A program made the position numbers and the translations under genes. A DNA stretch of 64,000 bases from Clostridiales bacterium (GTDB taxonomy: Bacteria > Bacillota > Clostridia > Christensenellales > Pumilibacteraceae), in assembly GCA_022508505.1 (NCBI GenBank), contig JAFLVC010000002.1, positions 62,001 through 126,000 on the forward strand. Reading direction: 5' to 3'. Each line of letters begins with the position of its first letter. Position 1 is the first letter of the stretch. The notes beneath the pieces were generated by a model that saw only the letters and a program-made list of their open reading frames with translations, was not told where the DNA came from and ran no database searches. Positions 1 to 7,925 of this stretch are shown one piece after another.

Positions 1-1
1 C

Positions 2-175
2 ACGCTGTCGGGCAGCAAGCGGTTCATTTCGATATCGATAAAGCCCGAGGTTGTCGACCCCGACGACGTGGAAATGCTCGAGGACCTCATCACCGCCGCG
101 GCTAACGAGGCGTATGCCGAGGCCGACGAGCTCGTCAAGAACAGCCCGCTCAGCAAGCTCGGCGGCGCGTTTTAA
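2..175 (+). CDS. YbaB/EbfC nucleoid-associated protein, C-terminal part
   Basis: Open frame entering from the left edge, 57 codons and a TAA. The visible tail reads ISIKPEVVDPDDVEMLEDL followed by a helical, alanine- and glutamate-rich end, the signature C-terminus of YbaB/EbfC proteins. These are small dimeric tweezer-shaped DNA-binding proteins that coat the nucleoid. The stop codon shares one base with the recR start (TAATG), the usual ybaB-recR arrangement, usually preceded by dnaX. The start and N-terminal half lie outside the window, so only the family can be called. Confidence 0.9.
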   Translation, partial: TLSGSKRFISISIKPEVVDPDDVEMLEDLITAAANEAYAEADELVKNSPLSKLGGAF

Positions 176-759
176 TGAAAGAAATCAAGAGTATTTCGGC
201 GCTTGCGGCGTGCTTTTCGCAGCTGCCGGGCGTGGGGCGCAAAACGGCGCTCCGTTATGCGTATGCGGTCGTCGATATGTCCGAAGAACAGGTCGACGGC
301 TTTTGCGTTGCGCTAAACGACGTCAAGGACAGCGTGCGGTTCTGCTCGGTGTGCGGCAACTTTACCGACGCCGAGGTGTGCGACCTTTGCAGGACGAGAA
401 AGTCCGATAAAATCTGCGTCGTCGCGTATCCCAAGGACGTCGCCGCAATTGAAAAATCGGGCGCGTTCGACGGCGCGTACCACGTACTGCACGGCACGCT
501 CTCGCCGATGTCGGGAAGAACGCCCGACGACCTCAATATCAAATCGCTCATGGCGCGGCTGGACGGCGTAGACGAAGTGATCGTCGCGACCAACCCCGAC
601 GTTGAGGGCGAGGCGACGGCGGTGTACCTCGCGCGGCTCATCAAGCCTATGGGTATAAAGGTTACGCGCATAGCGCAGGGTATATCAATGGGTAGCGAGC
701 TCGAATACGCCGACGCGGTGACGCTGTCGCAAGCACTCGGAAGAAGAACACTGCTTTAG
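175..759 (+). CDS. recR: Recombination mediator RecR
   Basis: 194 residues, normal length for RecR. RecR works with RecO (and RecF) to load RecA on SSB-coated single-stranded gaps in the cytoplasm. Visible in order: helix-hairpin-helix near the N-terminus (LPGVGRKTALRYA), a four-cysteine zinc finger (C57, C60, C69, C72; CSVC...CDLC), then a Toprim domain with ATNPDVEGEATAVYL and the conserved end TRIAQGISMGSELEYADAVT. Start ATG overlaps the ybaB stop by one base, so the pair is translationally coupled. A strong terminator follows within 12 nt of the stop. Confidence 0.97.
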   Translation: MKEIKSISALAACFSQLPGVGRKTALRYAYAVVDMSEEQVDGFCVALNDVKDSVRFCSVCGNFTDAEVCDLCRTRKSDKICVVAYPKDVAAIEKSGAFDGAYHVLHGTLSPMSGRTPDDLNIKSLMARLDGVDEVIVATNPDVEGEATAVYLARLIKPMGIKVTRIAQGISMGSELEYADAVTLSQALGRRTLL

Positions 760-770
760 AATGAAAACAA

Positions 771-806
771 AAAACACTCTCTCGAAAAACATCGAGAGAG
801 TGTTTT
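771..806 (+). terminator. Terminator of ybaB-recR
   Basis: Perfect 15-bp stem (AAAACACTCTCTCGA pairs with TCGAGAGAGTGTTTT), short loop, T-tract on the exit side. The A-tract on the other side also lets it serve the convergent macrodomain gene. Confidence 0.9.
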
Positions 807-826
807 AAAATGCGCCTATAATGAAC

Positions 827-1336
827 TTATTTCTCAAGAGATTGATTAACCGTTATAGAAAGCATATAGGTATCGTAGTCATACAAAATAAGCGATATCT
901 CGATGCCACTTGACAAATATTCTTTGAGCGTCGAAATCGCCACTTCAAGCGCCTCTTTTTTGGGATAGCCGTATACTCCGGCTGAGATGAGAGGGAATGC
1001 AATGCTTTTTATGCCGTGTTCTATAGCAATGTCCATAGAATGTTTATAACAGCTTGCAAGCAGTTCCTTTTCGCCATTTTCACCGCCATACCAAATCGGT
1101 CCGACCGTGTGAATGACATATTTGGCAGGCAGTTTATAACCACTCGTAATTTTTGCTTCGCCTGTTTGACAACCGCCGAGTGTTCTGCACTCTTCTAAGA
1201 GAGCAGGTCCGGCCGCCCTATGAATTGCTCCGTCTACACCGCCGCCGCCGAGTAAACTCTTATTAGCAGCGTTGACAATTGCATCCGCAGTAAAGGTTGT
1301 TATATCGCCTTGTACTAATTTTATTTTATTCTCCAT
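827..1336 (-). CDS. Macrodomain protein (ADP-ribose / O-acetyl-ADP-ribose hydrolase type)
   Basis: 169 residues, a full single macrodomain of the MacroD/YmdB class. Such proteins bind ADP-ribose and remove it from modified proteins or from O-acetyl-ADP-ribose. Seen: the ligand loop [24 protein letters not shown] near residues 21-43, the [16 protein letters not shown] strand region, and the phosphate loop [11 protein letters not shown]. The start is set by a good Shine-Dalgarno (AAGGAGC) just upstream on the minus strand. It stands alone, convergent with recR. The C-terminal helix is a little shorter than in E. coli YmdB. The family call is firm; the in vivo substrate is unknown. Confidence 0.93.
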   Translation of the reverse strand: MENKIKLVQGDITTFTADAIVNAANKSLLGGGGVDGAIHRAAGPALLEECRTLGGCQTGEAKITSGYKLPAKYVIHTVGPIWYGGENGEKELLASCYKHSMDIAIEHGIKSIAFPLISAGVYGYPKKEALEVAISTLKEYLSSGIEISLILYDYDTYMLSITVNQSLEK

Positions 1337-1446
1337 CGAACTGCTCCTTAAAAACTATCATTTTGTTCGAATCTATTATATCATAATCGGTATCTTTTGT
1401 AAATATCCTGAAAGACGAAACTCAAATCATATCATGCGGTGCGGCT

Positions 1447-1737
1447 AAGATAAGAGATAAGAAGTAAGAATGAATAATGAGGGATAGTCCCTCAGTCTGC
1501 CGCAAGCGGCAGCCGGGTCTTACACAGGGGAGCCTAATAAAGCGGAAGCGCGGTCAAATGCCGCGCTTTTCAGATTCTTCGCTGCCGCGCAGAATAACCT
1601 TCGTTTGCTTCGTAGGATATAGTAATGGTGCGACTCGTCGGGCGTAACAAAAAATGAATAACGGCAGTACATACACGACGGGAAACGGGCTATGCCTGTG
1701 TCATTCTGAGCGGAGCGTCAGCGGAGTCGAAGAATCT
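1447..1737. repeat. Mosaic of four short intergenic repeat types
   Basis: The 1337-1831 gap holds no gene. It is built from pieces that recur elsewhere in the window: 1447-1479 GATAAGAGATAAGAA...TGAATAAT (also at 7232-7272); 1486-1534 CCCTCAGTC...CAGGGGAGCC (also 13240-13300, 13331-13383, 33517-33580); 1546-1570 hairpin AAGCGCGG/CCGCGCTT with T-tract (also 13395-13423, 60071-60097); 1627-1679 CTCGTCGGGCGTAACA...ACGGCAGT...ACACGACG (dispersed family, see other entries); 1700-1737 TCATTCTGAGCGGAGCG...GTCGAAGAATC, a degenerate relative of which lies at 13533-13563. Confidence 0.8.
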
Positions 1738-1779
1738 GTTTGTCGGCAATAAAAAAATCGAAAAATGCTGCGTAAATAA

Positions 1780-1808
1780 TTGCAAAGTCTTAAAATGTAT
1801 GATATACT
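1780..1808 (+). promoter_or_regulatory. Sigma-A promoter of tRNA-Thr
   Basis: TTGCAA (1780-1785), 17-nt spacer, TATACT (1803-1808); tRNA begins 24 nt further on. Confidence 0.75.
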
Positions 1809-1831
1809 AAATCTCAGTCAAGAAAAGGCTT

Positions 1832-1907
1832 GCTACTGTGGCTCAGTTGGTAGAGCAGCTGATTCGTAATCAGCAGGTCGGCGGTTCGAGTCCGCCCAGT
1901 AGCTCCA
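1832..1907 (+). tRNA. tRNA-Thr (anticodon CGT), CCA encoded
   Basis: 76-nt cloverleaf. Acceptor stem GCTACTG pairs with CAGTAGC; D arm GCTC...GAGC; anticodon stem GCTGA/TCAGC with loop TTCGTAA, anticodon CGT (reads ACG); T arm GGCGGTTCGAGTCCGCC. The 3' CCA is encoded. A Rho-independent terminator follows directly. A damaged second copy lies at 1971-2057. Confidence 0.96.
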
Positions 1908-1941
1908 AAAACAGGTAATTGTATTTACGATTACCTGTTTT
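1908..1941 (+). terminator. Terminator of tRNA-Thr
   Basis: Perfect 12-bp stem AAAACAGGTAAT / ATTACCTGTTTT followed by T residues, starting right after CCA. Confidence 0.9.
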
Positions 1942-1970
1942 TACTTATTCACTCTTTATTGAGTTTATTT

Positions 1971-2057
1971 AGCTCGAAGAGCAGCTGATTCGTAATACTC
2001 GCTTCGCTCGTGCTACGTAGCAGCAGATCGGCGGTTCGAGTCCGCCCGGTAGCTCCC
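1971..2057 (+). pseudogene. Broken tRNA-Thr duplicate with an insertion in the anticodon arm
   Basis: The stretch copies the tRNA-Thr upstream: AGCAGCTGATTCGTAAT, then CAGCAGATCGGCGGTTCGAG and the 3' acceptor strand CGGTAGC. It lacks the 5' acceptor strand, has a shortened D loop, ends CCC instead of CCA, and has a 24-nt insertion at 1997-2020 just after the anticodon loop. The insertion brings a perfect palindrome TGCTACGTAGCA (2011-2022). It cannot fold into a tRNA because no strand matches CGGTAGC upstream. It keeps its own terminator (2058-2089), so the whole tRNA-plus-terminator unit was duplicated and then decayed. Confidence 0.88.
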
Positions 2058-2089
2058 AAAATCGGTAATCTATCGTGATTGCCGATTTT
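2058..2089 (+). terminator. Terminator after the tRNA-Thr pseudogene
   Basis: Stem AAAATCGGTAATC / GATTGCCGATTTT (13 bp with one G-T pair) and a long T-tract; analogous in place to the terminator of the intact tRNA. Confidence 0.88.
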
Positions 2090-2152
2090 CTTTTTTTGAT
2101 TGGAAGTGCAGCAGGCGGGGCGCGAAAGAAAAGCTGAATTTTTTCGAAGTAC

Positions 2153-2181
2153 TTGACAGGGCTATAGCATAGTGATAAAAT
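2153..2181 (+). promoter_or_regulatory. Sigma-A promoter of the zinc-ribbon gene
   Basis: TTGACA (2153-2158), 17-nt spacer, TAAAAT (2176-2181); 42 nt before the ATG at 2224. Confidence 0.8.
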
Positions 2182-2223
2182 CTATACATACAAACAATAT
2201 TTGTTGCACATAGCGAGGAAAAA

Positions 2224-3732
2224 ATGCCAGACAACGACAACGTGACAAATAGCGGCGTGCGGCTGTGCGAGACGTGCGGAGAGCCGCTCGACGAGGACGC
2301 AAAGTTCTGTATGCGCTGCGGCGCGGCGGCGCCCGTGCCGAGCGAGCGGAAAAAGCTTTGCGGCACGTGCGGCACGGAGCTCAATGATTCCGCTAAGTTC
2401 TGCAAGAGTTGCGGCGCGGCTGTACTCCCTTCCGAGCCGGAGCAGGCAAAGTACTGTAGCGGCTGCGGAGAGCCGCTTAACGACGGCGCTAAGTTTTGCA
2501 GAAAGTGCGGTACGCCCGCAGGCGCTATCGGGCCCGATGTTTTCGGCAGCGCGCCCGTTCAGGGCGGTGCGGGCGGTGCGGCGGTCGACAGCGTTACCGC
2601 AAAAAAGCGCAATATTGCCGCGATACTGTATCTCGTCGGCGCGTGTCTTAGCGCAATTCTCGGCCTCATCTTTTTGTGCACGCCGTTTATGACGGTCACC
2701 ATCGAGACGTCCTATACTGTGATGCCCTCGGTCGGCTCGACGAGGACGTCGGTTTCGCAAAACGGTCTGACGCTTATCGGCGTCATGTTCGGCGGGTCGA
2801 GCGACCTTGTCGAAGCGGGCGTCAACGCCGACCTTTTGCGCTGGGCGGGGTGGCTCACGTTCGGGTTTATCATCGCTATCATCGACCACATCGTCTGCAT
2901 TTCGCTCAACGTTTCGCGTTACCGCAAGGGCGAGCGGCCGTACAACGTCGTGCAGTCAAACGTCGCAATGCTGATTGCGAGCCTCGGTCTTCTCATAGTC
3001 GGGTGCATAGCGAGGGGGCAGGTCAGCGATTGGTACGACACTCAAGTCGCGGCGTTGGGCTCGCTCATCATAGAATACGGCATTAACATTTCGCTCTCGA
3101 CGTACCTCGGATTTGTCGGCGTGTTCGTCATGTCGATTCTCGGCACGGGCTGCGCGGTGACCGCTTACGCGTACAGCAACAGAGCCTTCCCGCCGCGCGA
3201 AAAGAAAGCCAAAAAGACGGGCAACGTCTTGAAGATTTTTATAACCGACATCGTGTGCGCCGTCGCTATCTGCGTCGCGGCTGTCGCGCCCGTCATCGGC
3301 ATGATGGGCTACAACTACGCCAAAGAGATTTCGGTGAGCGTGGGCGACAGCGGCAAGGCCGGACTTGTCTGTGACGACACCTACGGCGGAGCAAACGTCG
3401 GCGCGACGGTGTTCAAGCTGGAAGACATGACGTACGGCGGCAACTATGTGTTCAGAATAGATACTACCGACGTCGGGGAATACGCGCTCGTCGGGTGCCT
3501 TGTGCTCGTGCCTTACGAAAAAGTCAAAGGTCTCGATGCGAGCGAGATAATCGGCAATCTCGAGAAAATCTATCTTACCATAAACACGGAGGACGGCGTC
3601 GGAACCGGCTATGCGGAGCTGTACTTTACAAACTCCTACAGCTACGACGAATTAGCGGTAGTGGTCGGGTTCCAGGCGAGGGGCGAGATGAAGGTCAATT
3701 ACAAGTATTCGTTCAAGCAGGTGAATCGATAA
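2224..3732 (+). CDS. Membrane protein with three N-terminal zinc ribbons
   Basis: 502 residues. Residues 15-32, 46-63 and 78-95 are three tandem CxxC...CxxC zinc ribbons (CETCG/CMRCG, CGTCG/CKSCG, CSGCG/CRKCG), each with the NDxAKFC pattern of bacterial zinc_ribbon_2 proteins. After a Gly/Ala linker come about five hydrophobic segments (first near residue 128, last near 345) and a roughly 130-residue hydrophilic tail, probably outside the cell. Start chosen at ATG after GCGAGGA. It is monocistronic with its own promoter and terminator. No enzymatic motif is visible; such ribbon-plus-membrane proteins are common and uncharacterised in Firmicutes. A smaller relative in design lies at 32808-33230. 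Confidence 0.85.
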   Translation: MPDNDNVTNSGVRLCETCGEPLDEDAKFCMRCGAAAPVPSERKKLCGTCGTELNDSAKFCKSCGAAVLPSEPEQAKYCSGCGEPLNDGAKFCRKCGTPAGAIGPDVFGSAPVQGGAGGAAVDSVTAKKRNIAAILYLVGACLSAILGLIFLCTPFMTVTIETSYTVMPSVGSTRTSVSQNGLTLIGVMFGGSSDLVEAGVNADLLRWAGWLTFGFIIAIIDHIVCISLNVSRYRKGERPYNVVQSNVAMLIASLGLLIVGCIARGQVSDWYDTQVAALGSLIIEYGINISLSTYLGFVGVFVMSILGTGCAVTAYAYSNRAFPPREKKAKKTGNVLKIFITDIVCAVAICVAAVAPVIGMMGYNYAKEISVSVGDSGKAGLVCDDTYGGANVGATVFKLEDMTYGGNYVFRIDTTDVGEYALVGCLVLVPYEKVKGLDASEIIGNLEKIYLTINTEDGVGTGYAELYFTNSYSYDELAVVVGFQARGEMKVNYKYSFKQVNR

Positions 3733-3743
3733 TATCCGAAAAC

Positions 3744-3783
3744 AAGCGGGCATGTAGGGCGTAAGCTTTATGTGCCCGCTTTT
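3744..3783 (+). terminator. Terminator of the zinc-ribbon gene
   Basis: AAGCGGGCA / TGCCCGCTT stem with a long loop and T-rich exit, 12 nt after the stop. Confidence 0.8.
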
Positions 3784-3798
3784 CGTTTTGCAATATTG

Positions 3799-3827
3799 TT
3801 GACAACGCTTTTGCTTTAATGTACAAT
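3799..3827 (+). promoter_or_regulatory. Promoter of the ecf operon; transcript predicted leaderless
   Basis: TTGACA (3799-3804), exactly 17 nt, TACAAT (3822-3827). Transcription should start near 3834-3835, only 4-5 nt before the ecfA1 ATG at 3839, leaving no room for a Shine-Dalgarno; none is seen. Confidence 0.82.
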
Positions 3828-3838
3828 ATTTTCGAAAA

Positions 3839-4834
3839 ATGCCTTTACTCGAATTCAAAAACGTAGACTACGCATATCCTTCGGGCGACAGCGACTTTAT
3901 TCAGGCGCTGTGCGCGGCAAGCCTTTCCGTCGAGCGCGGCGAGTTTGTCGCGCTTGTCGGCTGCAACGGCTCGGGCAAGTCGACGCTTGCACGGCTTGCC
4001 AACGGTCTGCTTTTGCCCGACCGCGGCGACGTCCTCGTCGACGGCATGACGACCGTCGACAAGGCCAACCTCTACGAAATTCGCAAAAAGATAGGCGTCG
4101 TTTTCCAAAACCCAGACAACCAAATGGTGACGACAATCGTCGAGGACGATATTGCGTTCGGACCCGAAAACCTCGGGCTTCCGCCCGCTGAAATCCGCGA
4201 GCGCGTCGATTGGGCTCTTCGGTGCGTAGGCATGAGCGAGCACGCAAAGAGCGGGCCGTTTAGGCTTTCGGGCGGGCAGAAGCAACGCATAGCAATTGCG
4301 GGGGTGCTCGCAATCAAGCCCGAGCTCATGATACTCGACGAGGCGACGGGCATGCTCGATCCCGACGGGCGGCGCGAAGTGATGGAGGTCGTAAAGCGGC
4401 TCAACCGCGAGGAGGGCCGCGCCGTCATCATGATAACCCACTTCATGGAAGAGGCGGCGGAGGCCGACAGAATAATCATTCTAAACGGCGGCAAGGTGGT
4501 CGCCGACGGCGGCAGGGAGCTTTTCAAAACGCCCGAGGTCTTTACGACCGCAGGGCTCGATCTGCCGCTTCCCGTGCGCCTTTCGTCGGCGCTTCGCGCG
4601 CGCGGCATAGACGTCGGCAACCCCATAAATATAGACGAGTTCGTCGCGGCGGCGGCGGCAAGGATCAAGGGCGAAGCAATCCCGCAGCAGATAATAGACA
4701 ACAATGAAAAAGACGGCGGCGCGGAAGAAGTCGGCGGACAAAAAGATAATGCGCTCGATACCGAAAACGCGGTAGAAGAAGAGAACGCGGAAGGTGCCGA
4801 AAACGCCGACGGCGAGGAGGGGCGAGATGATTAA
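3839..4834 (+). CDS. ecfA1: Energy-coupling factor ATPase EcfA1
   Basis: 331 residues. First ATPase of the ECF (group II) vitamin/cofactor transporter; with EcfA2 and EcfT it powers interchangeable S-components at the membrane. Seen: Walker A GCNGSGKST, Q-loop VVFQNPDNQMVT, signature LSGGQKQRIAIAG, Walker B with LMILDEATGMLDP (the DEAT...MLDP form typical of EcfA1), H-loop MITHFMEE. The start is fixed by the family N-terminus (LLEFKNVDYAYP) although there is no ribosome-binding site. An unusual acidic Glu/Asn/Gly tail of about 45 residues follows the ABC domain. Overlaps ecfA2 by 8 nt. Confidence 0.95.
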   Translation: MPLLEFKNVDYAYPSGDSDFIQALCAASLSVERGEFVALVGCNGSGKSTLARLANGLLLPDRGDVLVDGMTTVDKANLYEIRKKIGVVFQNPDNQMVTTIVEDDIAFGPENLGLPPAEIRERVDWALRCVGMSEHAKSGPFRLSGGQKQRIAIAGVLAIKPELMILDEATGMLDPDGRREVMEVVKRLNREEGRAVIMITHFMEEAAEADRIIILNGGKVVADGGRELFKTPEVFTTAGLDLPLPVRLSSALRARGIDVGNPINIDEFVAAAAARIKGEAIPQQIIDNNEKDGGAEEVGGQKDNALDTENAVEEENAEGAENADGEEGRDD

Positions 4835-5678
4835 GGTCGAACGTCTTTCCTACGTGTACAGTCCCAAAACGCCGTTTACGACGCAGGCGCTTTTCGACGT
4901 CAATCTCGAAATATCGGACGGCGATTTCTTCGGCATTATCGGAAGCACCGGCGCGGGCAAGTCGACGCTCGTCAGTCATTTCAACGCGTTGACAAGGGTG
5001 CAGAAAAAGAGCGGCACGGTGCTCGTCGACGACATCGATCTTTCGGCGAAAAAGCTCGATTTCAAAAAGCTTCGCTCCAAGGTCGGCATGGTTTTTCAGT
5101 ATCCCGAGCATCAGCTTTTTGACGACACCGTCGAAAAGGACGTCAGGTTCGGACCCAAAAACCTCGGCGCGAGCACGGAAGAACAGTACGCGCTCGCCAA
5201 ACAGGCGATTGAGCTCGTCGGATTGGATTACGACGGGATAAAGGACCGCTCGCCATTCGAGCTTTCCGGCGGGCAGAAAAGGCGGGTTGCGCTCGCGGGC
5301 GTTATAGCCATGAAGCCGGAGGTGCTCATTCTCGACGAGCCGACGGCGGGGCTCGATCCCGTCGGCAAGCGCGACATTATGGAACTCATTGTCCGTATCA
5401 AGTCGGTGTGTCCGACGGTCGTCATGATCTCGCACAACATGGACGAGATTGCGCGGTACTGCAACAAGATAGCCGTCATGAGCCGCGGCAGAGTCGTCGG
5501 CGTGTTCACGCCGCGCGAGCTGTTCGGAAGCCGCGAAAAGTTGGAAGAAGGCAACGTGCGGCTGCCGCTCGTCACCGAGATTGCGTCGCGGCTTTGCGAG
5601 GTCGCCGACATTCCGCACGACGTACTTACGGAGGACGAGCTTTTAGAAGCAATCGTAAAGGCGGTGGAAAATGCGTGA
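4827..5678 (+). CDS. ecfA2: Energy-coupling factor ATPase EcfA2
   Basis: 283 residues from ATG 4827, which is preceded by GAGGAGGGGC; the longer frame upstream only re-reads the ecfA1 tail. Second ATPase of the ECF module. Seen: Walker A GSTGAGKST, Q-loop MVFQYPEHQLFDDTV, signature LSGGQKRRVALAG, Walker B VLILDEPTAGLDP, H-loop MISHNMDE. The FQYPEHQLF Q-loop is the EcfA2 hallmark. It lies between ecfA1 and ecfT with overlaps on both sides, so the three are made together. Confidence 0.96.
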   Translation: MIKVERLSYVYSPKTPFTTQALFDVNLEISDGDFFGIIGSTGAGKSTLVSHFNALTRVQKKSGTVLVDDIDLSAKKLDFKKLRSKVGMVFQYPEHQLFDDTVEKDVRFGPKNLGASTEEQYALAKQAIELVGLDYDGIKDRSPFELSGGQKRRVALAGVIAMKPEVLILDEPTAGLDPVGKRDIMELIVRIKSVCPTVVMISHNMDEIARYCNKIAVMSRGRVVGVFTPRELFGSREKLEEGNVRLPLVTEIASRLCEVADIPHDVLTEDELLEAIVKAVENA

Positions 5679-6510
5679 CGTGACGATAGGTCAGTACTAT
5701 CCGTCGGGCTCGCTCGTTCACCGCGCCGACCCTCGGTTTAAGCTAATCATCATGCTGTTGTACCTCGTCATGGTGTTCTTTTGCGACAGCTTTTTCTCGT
5801 TCGGATTTTTGACCTTCTTTTTGATAGTGACGATAATCATGTCGCGCGTGCCGCCTTTGAAGGTGTTGCGCGGTTTGCGGTTTATTATTATCATCGTTTT
5901 GATAACGACTGTTTTGATGATGATATTCTACGTCGACGACGGATCGGAGCCGCTCGCCGAGTGGGGAATATTCCACATCTATCTGGGCGGCATTTACGCT
6001 TCGATTAAGCTCGCGTGGCGGCTGCTTTTGTTGATACTCATGCCGACGCTTTTGACGTTGACCTCGACGCCGACCGAGCTTTGCGACGGGCTTGAGAGCC
6101 TGCTGTCGCCGCTCAAAAAGCTTCACTTCCCTGTACACGAGCTCGCGCTCATCATGAGCATTGCGCTTAGGCTCGTCCCCACGCTGATCGAAGAAACGGA
6201 TAAGATTATGAACGCGCAAAAGGCGCGCGGCGCACAGTTCGAGTCAAAGAACCCGTTCAAAAAGATAAAGGCGATGCTTCCCGTGCTCATTCCGCTTTTT
6301 GTGTCCAGCTTCCGCCGCGCAGACGACCTCGCCGACGCGATGGACAGTCGGTGCTACCGCGGCGCAAAGGGCAGGACGCGCATGAACAAGCTCCGTTGTC
6401 ATATCGGCGACATTTTGGCTCTGCTTGCCTGGTGTGCGATATTCGTGTGCATACTCTTCCTCAACTACAACTGGTTCGGGTGGGAGTTCATCACCCTCTT
6501 GGGGGTGTAG
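5671..6510 (+). CDS. ecfT: Energy-coupling factor transmembrane protein EcfT
   Basis: 279 residues. Membrane scaffold that joins the two ATPases to an S-component. Visible: hydrophobic segments near residues 25-60 and 68-85, more in the middle and a last one near 245-265; the two cytoplasmic coupling motifs KARGAQFES and DAMDSRCYRGAKGRTR, whose Ala-Arg-Gly core docks into the ATPases. Overlaps ecfA2 by 8 nt. No S-component is adjacent, as expected of a general-purpose module; the S-component at 49638-50225 is a plausible client. Confidence 0.96.
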   Translation: MRDVTIGQYYPSGSLVHRADPRFKLIIMLLYLVMVFFCDSFFSFGFLTFFLIVTIIMSRVPPLKVLRGLRFIIIIVLITTVLMMIFYVDDGSEPLAEWGIFHIYLGGIYASIKLAWRLLLLILMPTLLTLTSTPTELCDGLESLLSPLKKLHFPVHELALIMSIALRLVPTLIEETDKIMNAQKARGAQFESKNPFKKIKAMLPVLIPLFVSSFRRADDLADAMDSRCYRGAKGRTRMNKLRCHIGDILALLAWCAIFVCILFLNYNWFGWEFITLLGV

Positions 6511-6512
6511 CC

Positions 6513-7232
6513 GTGCGGTACAAAATTACATTGTCATACGACGGCGCGTCGTTTTGCGGTTGGCAGAGTCAGCCGAGCGGAGGAAGCGTTCAGGACGCCG
6601 TCGAGGCCGCCGTGCAAAAGCTGTTCGGGTGTAAAGCCGCCGTCGTCGGCTCGGGACGGACGGACGCAGGCGTGCACGCGCTCGCTCAGGTCGCGCATTT
6701 CGACAGCGAAAAGGTGCTGCCGCTCAAAAACGTCGTCGGCGGGCTCAATGCGTATCTTCCCGACGCCGTGCGCGTGACGGAAGCGGAATGCGTCGACGGT
6801 ACGTTCGACGCGCGAAAGAGCGTCAAGAAAAAGACGTATATGTATATTATGTATGACGGCACCGTGACGCCGCTACTCGAAACGCGCGCACTCAAAGTTG
6901 ACGAGCTCGACGAGGTCGCCATGAACAGGGCTTGCGCAGAGCTGGTCGGAACGCACGATTTTGCTACGTTCAAGGCGGCGGGGAGCAGCGCAAAAACTTC
7001 GGTGCGCACCGTGTTCGACGCGCACGTGGAAAGAAAAGGAAGGCTGTATCTCTTTTTCATAACGGCGGACGGGTTTTTGTACAACATGGTCAGGATTATA
7101 ACGGCGCAGCTCGTAAAGATCGGCGGCGGCGAAGAGGTAGATATAAAAGCGCTTATGGAAAAGCGCGACCGCACCGCCGCAAAGGAGACCGCGCCGGCTA
7201 AGGGGCTGTACTTGTATAGGGTAGAATATTAG
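6513..7232 (+). CDS. truA: tRNA pseudouridine(38-40) synthase TruA
   Basis: 239 residues from GTG 6513, two bases after the ecfT stop with GGGGGTG just upstream. Converts U38-U40 in the anticodon arm of many tRNAs to pseudouridine. Seen: N-terminal MRYKITLSYDGASFCGWQ, catalytic motif GRTDAGVHA with Asp51, and KKTYMYIMYDG in the second half. Length is slightly below E. coli TruA but usual for Firmicutes. ecfA1-ecfA2-ecfT-truA is the standard order next to the ribosomal protein region. Confidence 0.95.
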   Translation: MRYKITLSYDGASFCGWQSQPSGGSVQDAVEAAVQKLFGCKAAVVGSGRTDAGVHALAQVAHFDSEKVLPLKNVVGGLNAYLPDAVRVTEAECVDGTFDARKSVKKKTYMYIMYDGTVTPLLETRALKVDELDEVAMNRACAELVGTHDFATFKAAGSSAKTSVRTVFDAHVERKGRLYLFFITADGFLYNMVRIITAQLVKIGGGEEVDIKALMEKRDRTAAKETAPAKGLYLYRVEY

Positions 7233-7363
7233 ATAATAGATAAGAAATAAGAGATAAGAATGAATAATTAAGGTCTCGCGCGGAGCGCGAAGTATTAAAT
7301 AGTGCGGCGAAGCCGCGACCGCAATTATTATCTATTATCTATTCATTATTATCTATTATCTAA
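7232..7363. repeat. Small inverted-repeat element (MITE-like) after truA
   Basis: Ends are TAGATAATAGATAA and its complement TTATCTATTATCTA (imperfect, about 14 bp). Inside are two GC hairpins, TCGCGC/GCGCGA and GCGGC/GCCGC, and the TGAATAAT motif also found at 1447-1479. It fills most of the truA-rpmG gap and encodes nothing. Confidence 0.7.
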
Positions 7364-7398
7364 GCCCCATTTTTCTTTCGAAAAATGAGGCGAAACGC

Positions 7399-7427
7399 TT
7401 GACAACCTATTCTTTATATGATAATCT
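7399..7427 (+). promoter_or_regulatory. Promoter of the rpmG-secE-nusG operon
   Basis: TTGACA at 7399-7404 followed 17 nt later by TAATCT (or GATAAT two bases earlier). The -10 element is weaker than others in the window. Confidence 0.6.
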
Positions 7428-7480
7428 TATAAAGCACCGCAATAGACGGTGTTTTATTTAGTGCGCTTTCGGAGGGCATG

Positions 7481-7639
7481 ATGGAACCTAAAAACGTAAG
7501 AATAACGCTCGAGTGCACAGAGTGCAAGCAGCGCAATTACGACACGACCAAGAACAAGAAGAACGACCCCGACAGGATCGAGCTCAAGAAGTACTGCCGT
7601 TTCTGCAAGAAACGCACCGTTCATAAGGAAGCCAAATAA
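7481..7639 (+). CDS. rpmG: 50S ribosomal protein bL33, zinc-binding form
   Basis: 52 residues. Two in-frame ATGs abut (7478 and 7481); the second has the better spacing to GGAGG (7471-7475). Reads [20 protein letters not shown] ... [16 protein letters not shown], so both CxxC pairs of the C+ (zinc-binding) bL33 paralogue are present. It precedes secE by one base, the normal order rpmG-secE-nusG. Confidence 0.95.
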   Translation: MEPKNVRITLECTECKQRNYDTTKNKKNDPDRIELKKYCRFCKKRTVHKEAK

Positions 7640-7640
7640 C

Positions 7641-7925
7641 ATGGCGGACGCGAAGGAAAAGAAAGAGAAAAAGAAAAAGGAGCCCGGCAAAGTTCGGCGC
7701 TGGTTTAAGGACTTTTTCTCCGAGCTCAAAAAGGTTACTTGGCCGACTTTTTCCAAGGTGGTCAAAAATACCGGAATCGTGCTTCTGATTACGGTCATCT
7801 TTTTGCTTGTCCTCATGCTGTTCGACTTCGCGCTCGGCGAATTCCACGGCTATCTGATAGGCAATATCCCGACCAACTATGCGGTCGCGGCGCTTAAGAC
7901 TTTTGGCGGAGGAGGGTTGCTATGA
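7641..7925 (+). CDS. secE: Preprotein translocase subunit SecE
   Basis: 94 residues. Essential clamp of the SecYEG channel in the cytoplasmic membrane. Lysine-rich N-terminus, then FFSELKKVTWPTFSKVVKNT, the invariant SecE amphipathic helix, then one membrane span (GIVLLITVIFLLVLMLFDFA). The C-terminal extension of about 30 residues ending in Gly-rich GGGGLL is longer than usual. Overlaps nusG by 4 nt. Confidence 0.96.
   Translation: MADAKEKKEKKKKEPGKVRRWFKDFFSELKKVTWPTFSKVVKNTGIVLLITVIFLLVLMLFDFALGEFHGYLIGNIPTNYAVAALKTFGGGGLL

Noticed and set aside
1997-2020. A genuine tRNA intron
   Set aside because: The rest of the molecule cannot form an acceptor stem and the D loop is cut, so the gene is broken regardless of the insertion.
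4665-5618. 317-codon minus-strand ORF opposite ecfA2
   Set aside because: Antisense artefact; ecfA2 carries all ABC motifs.
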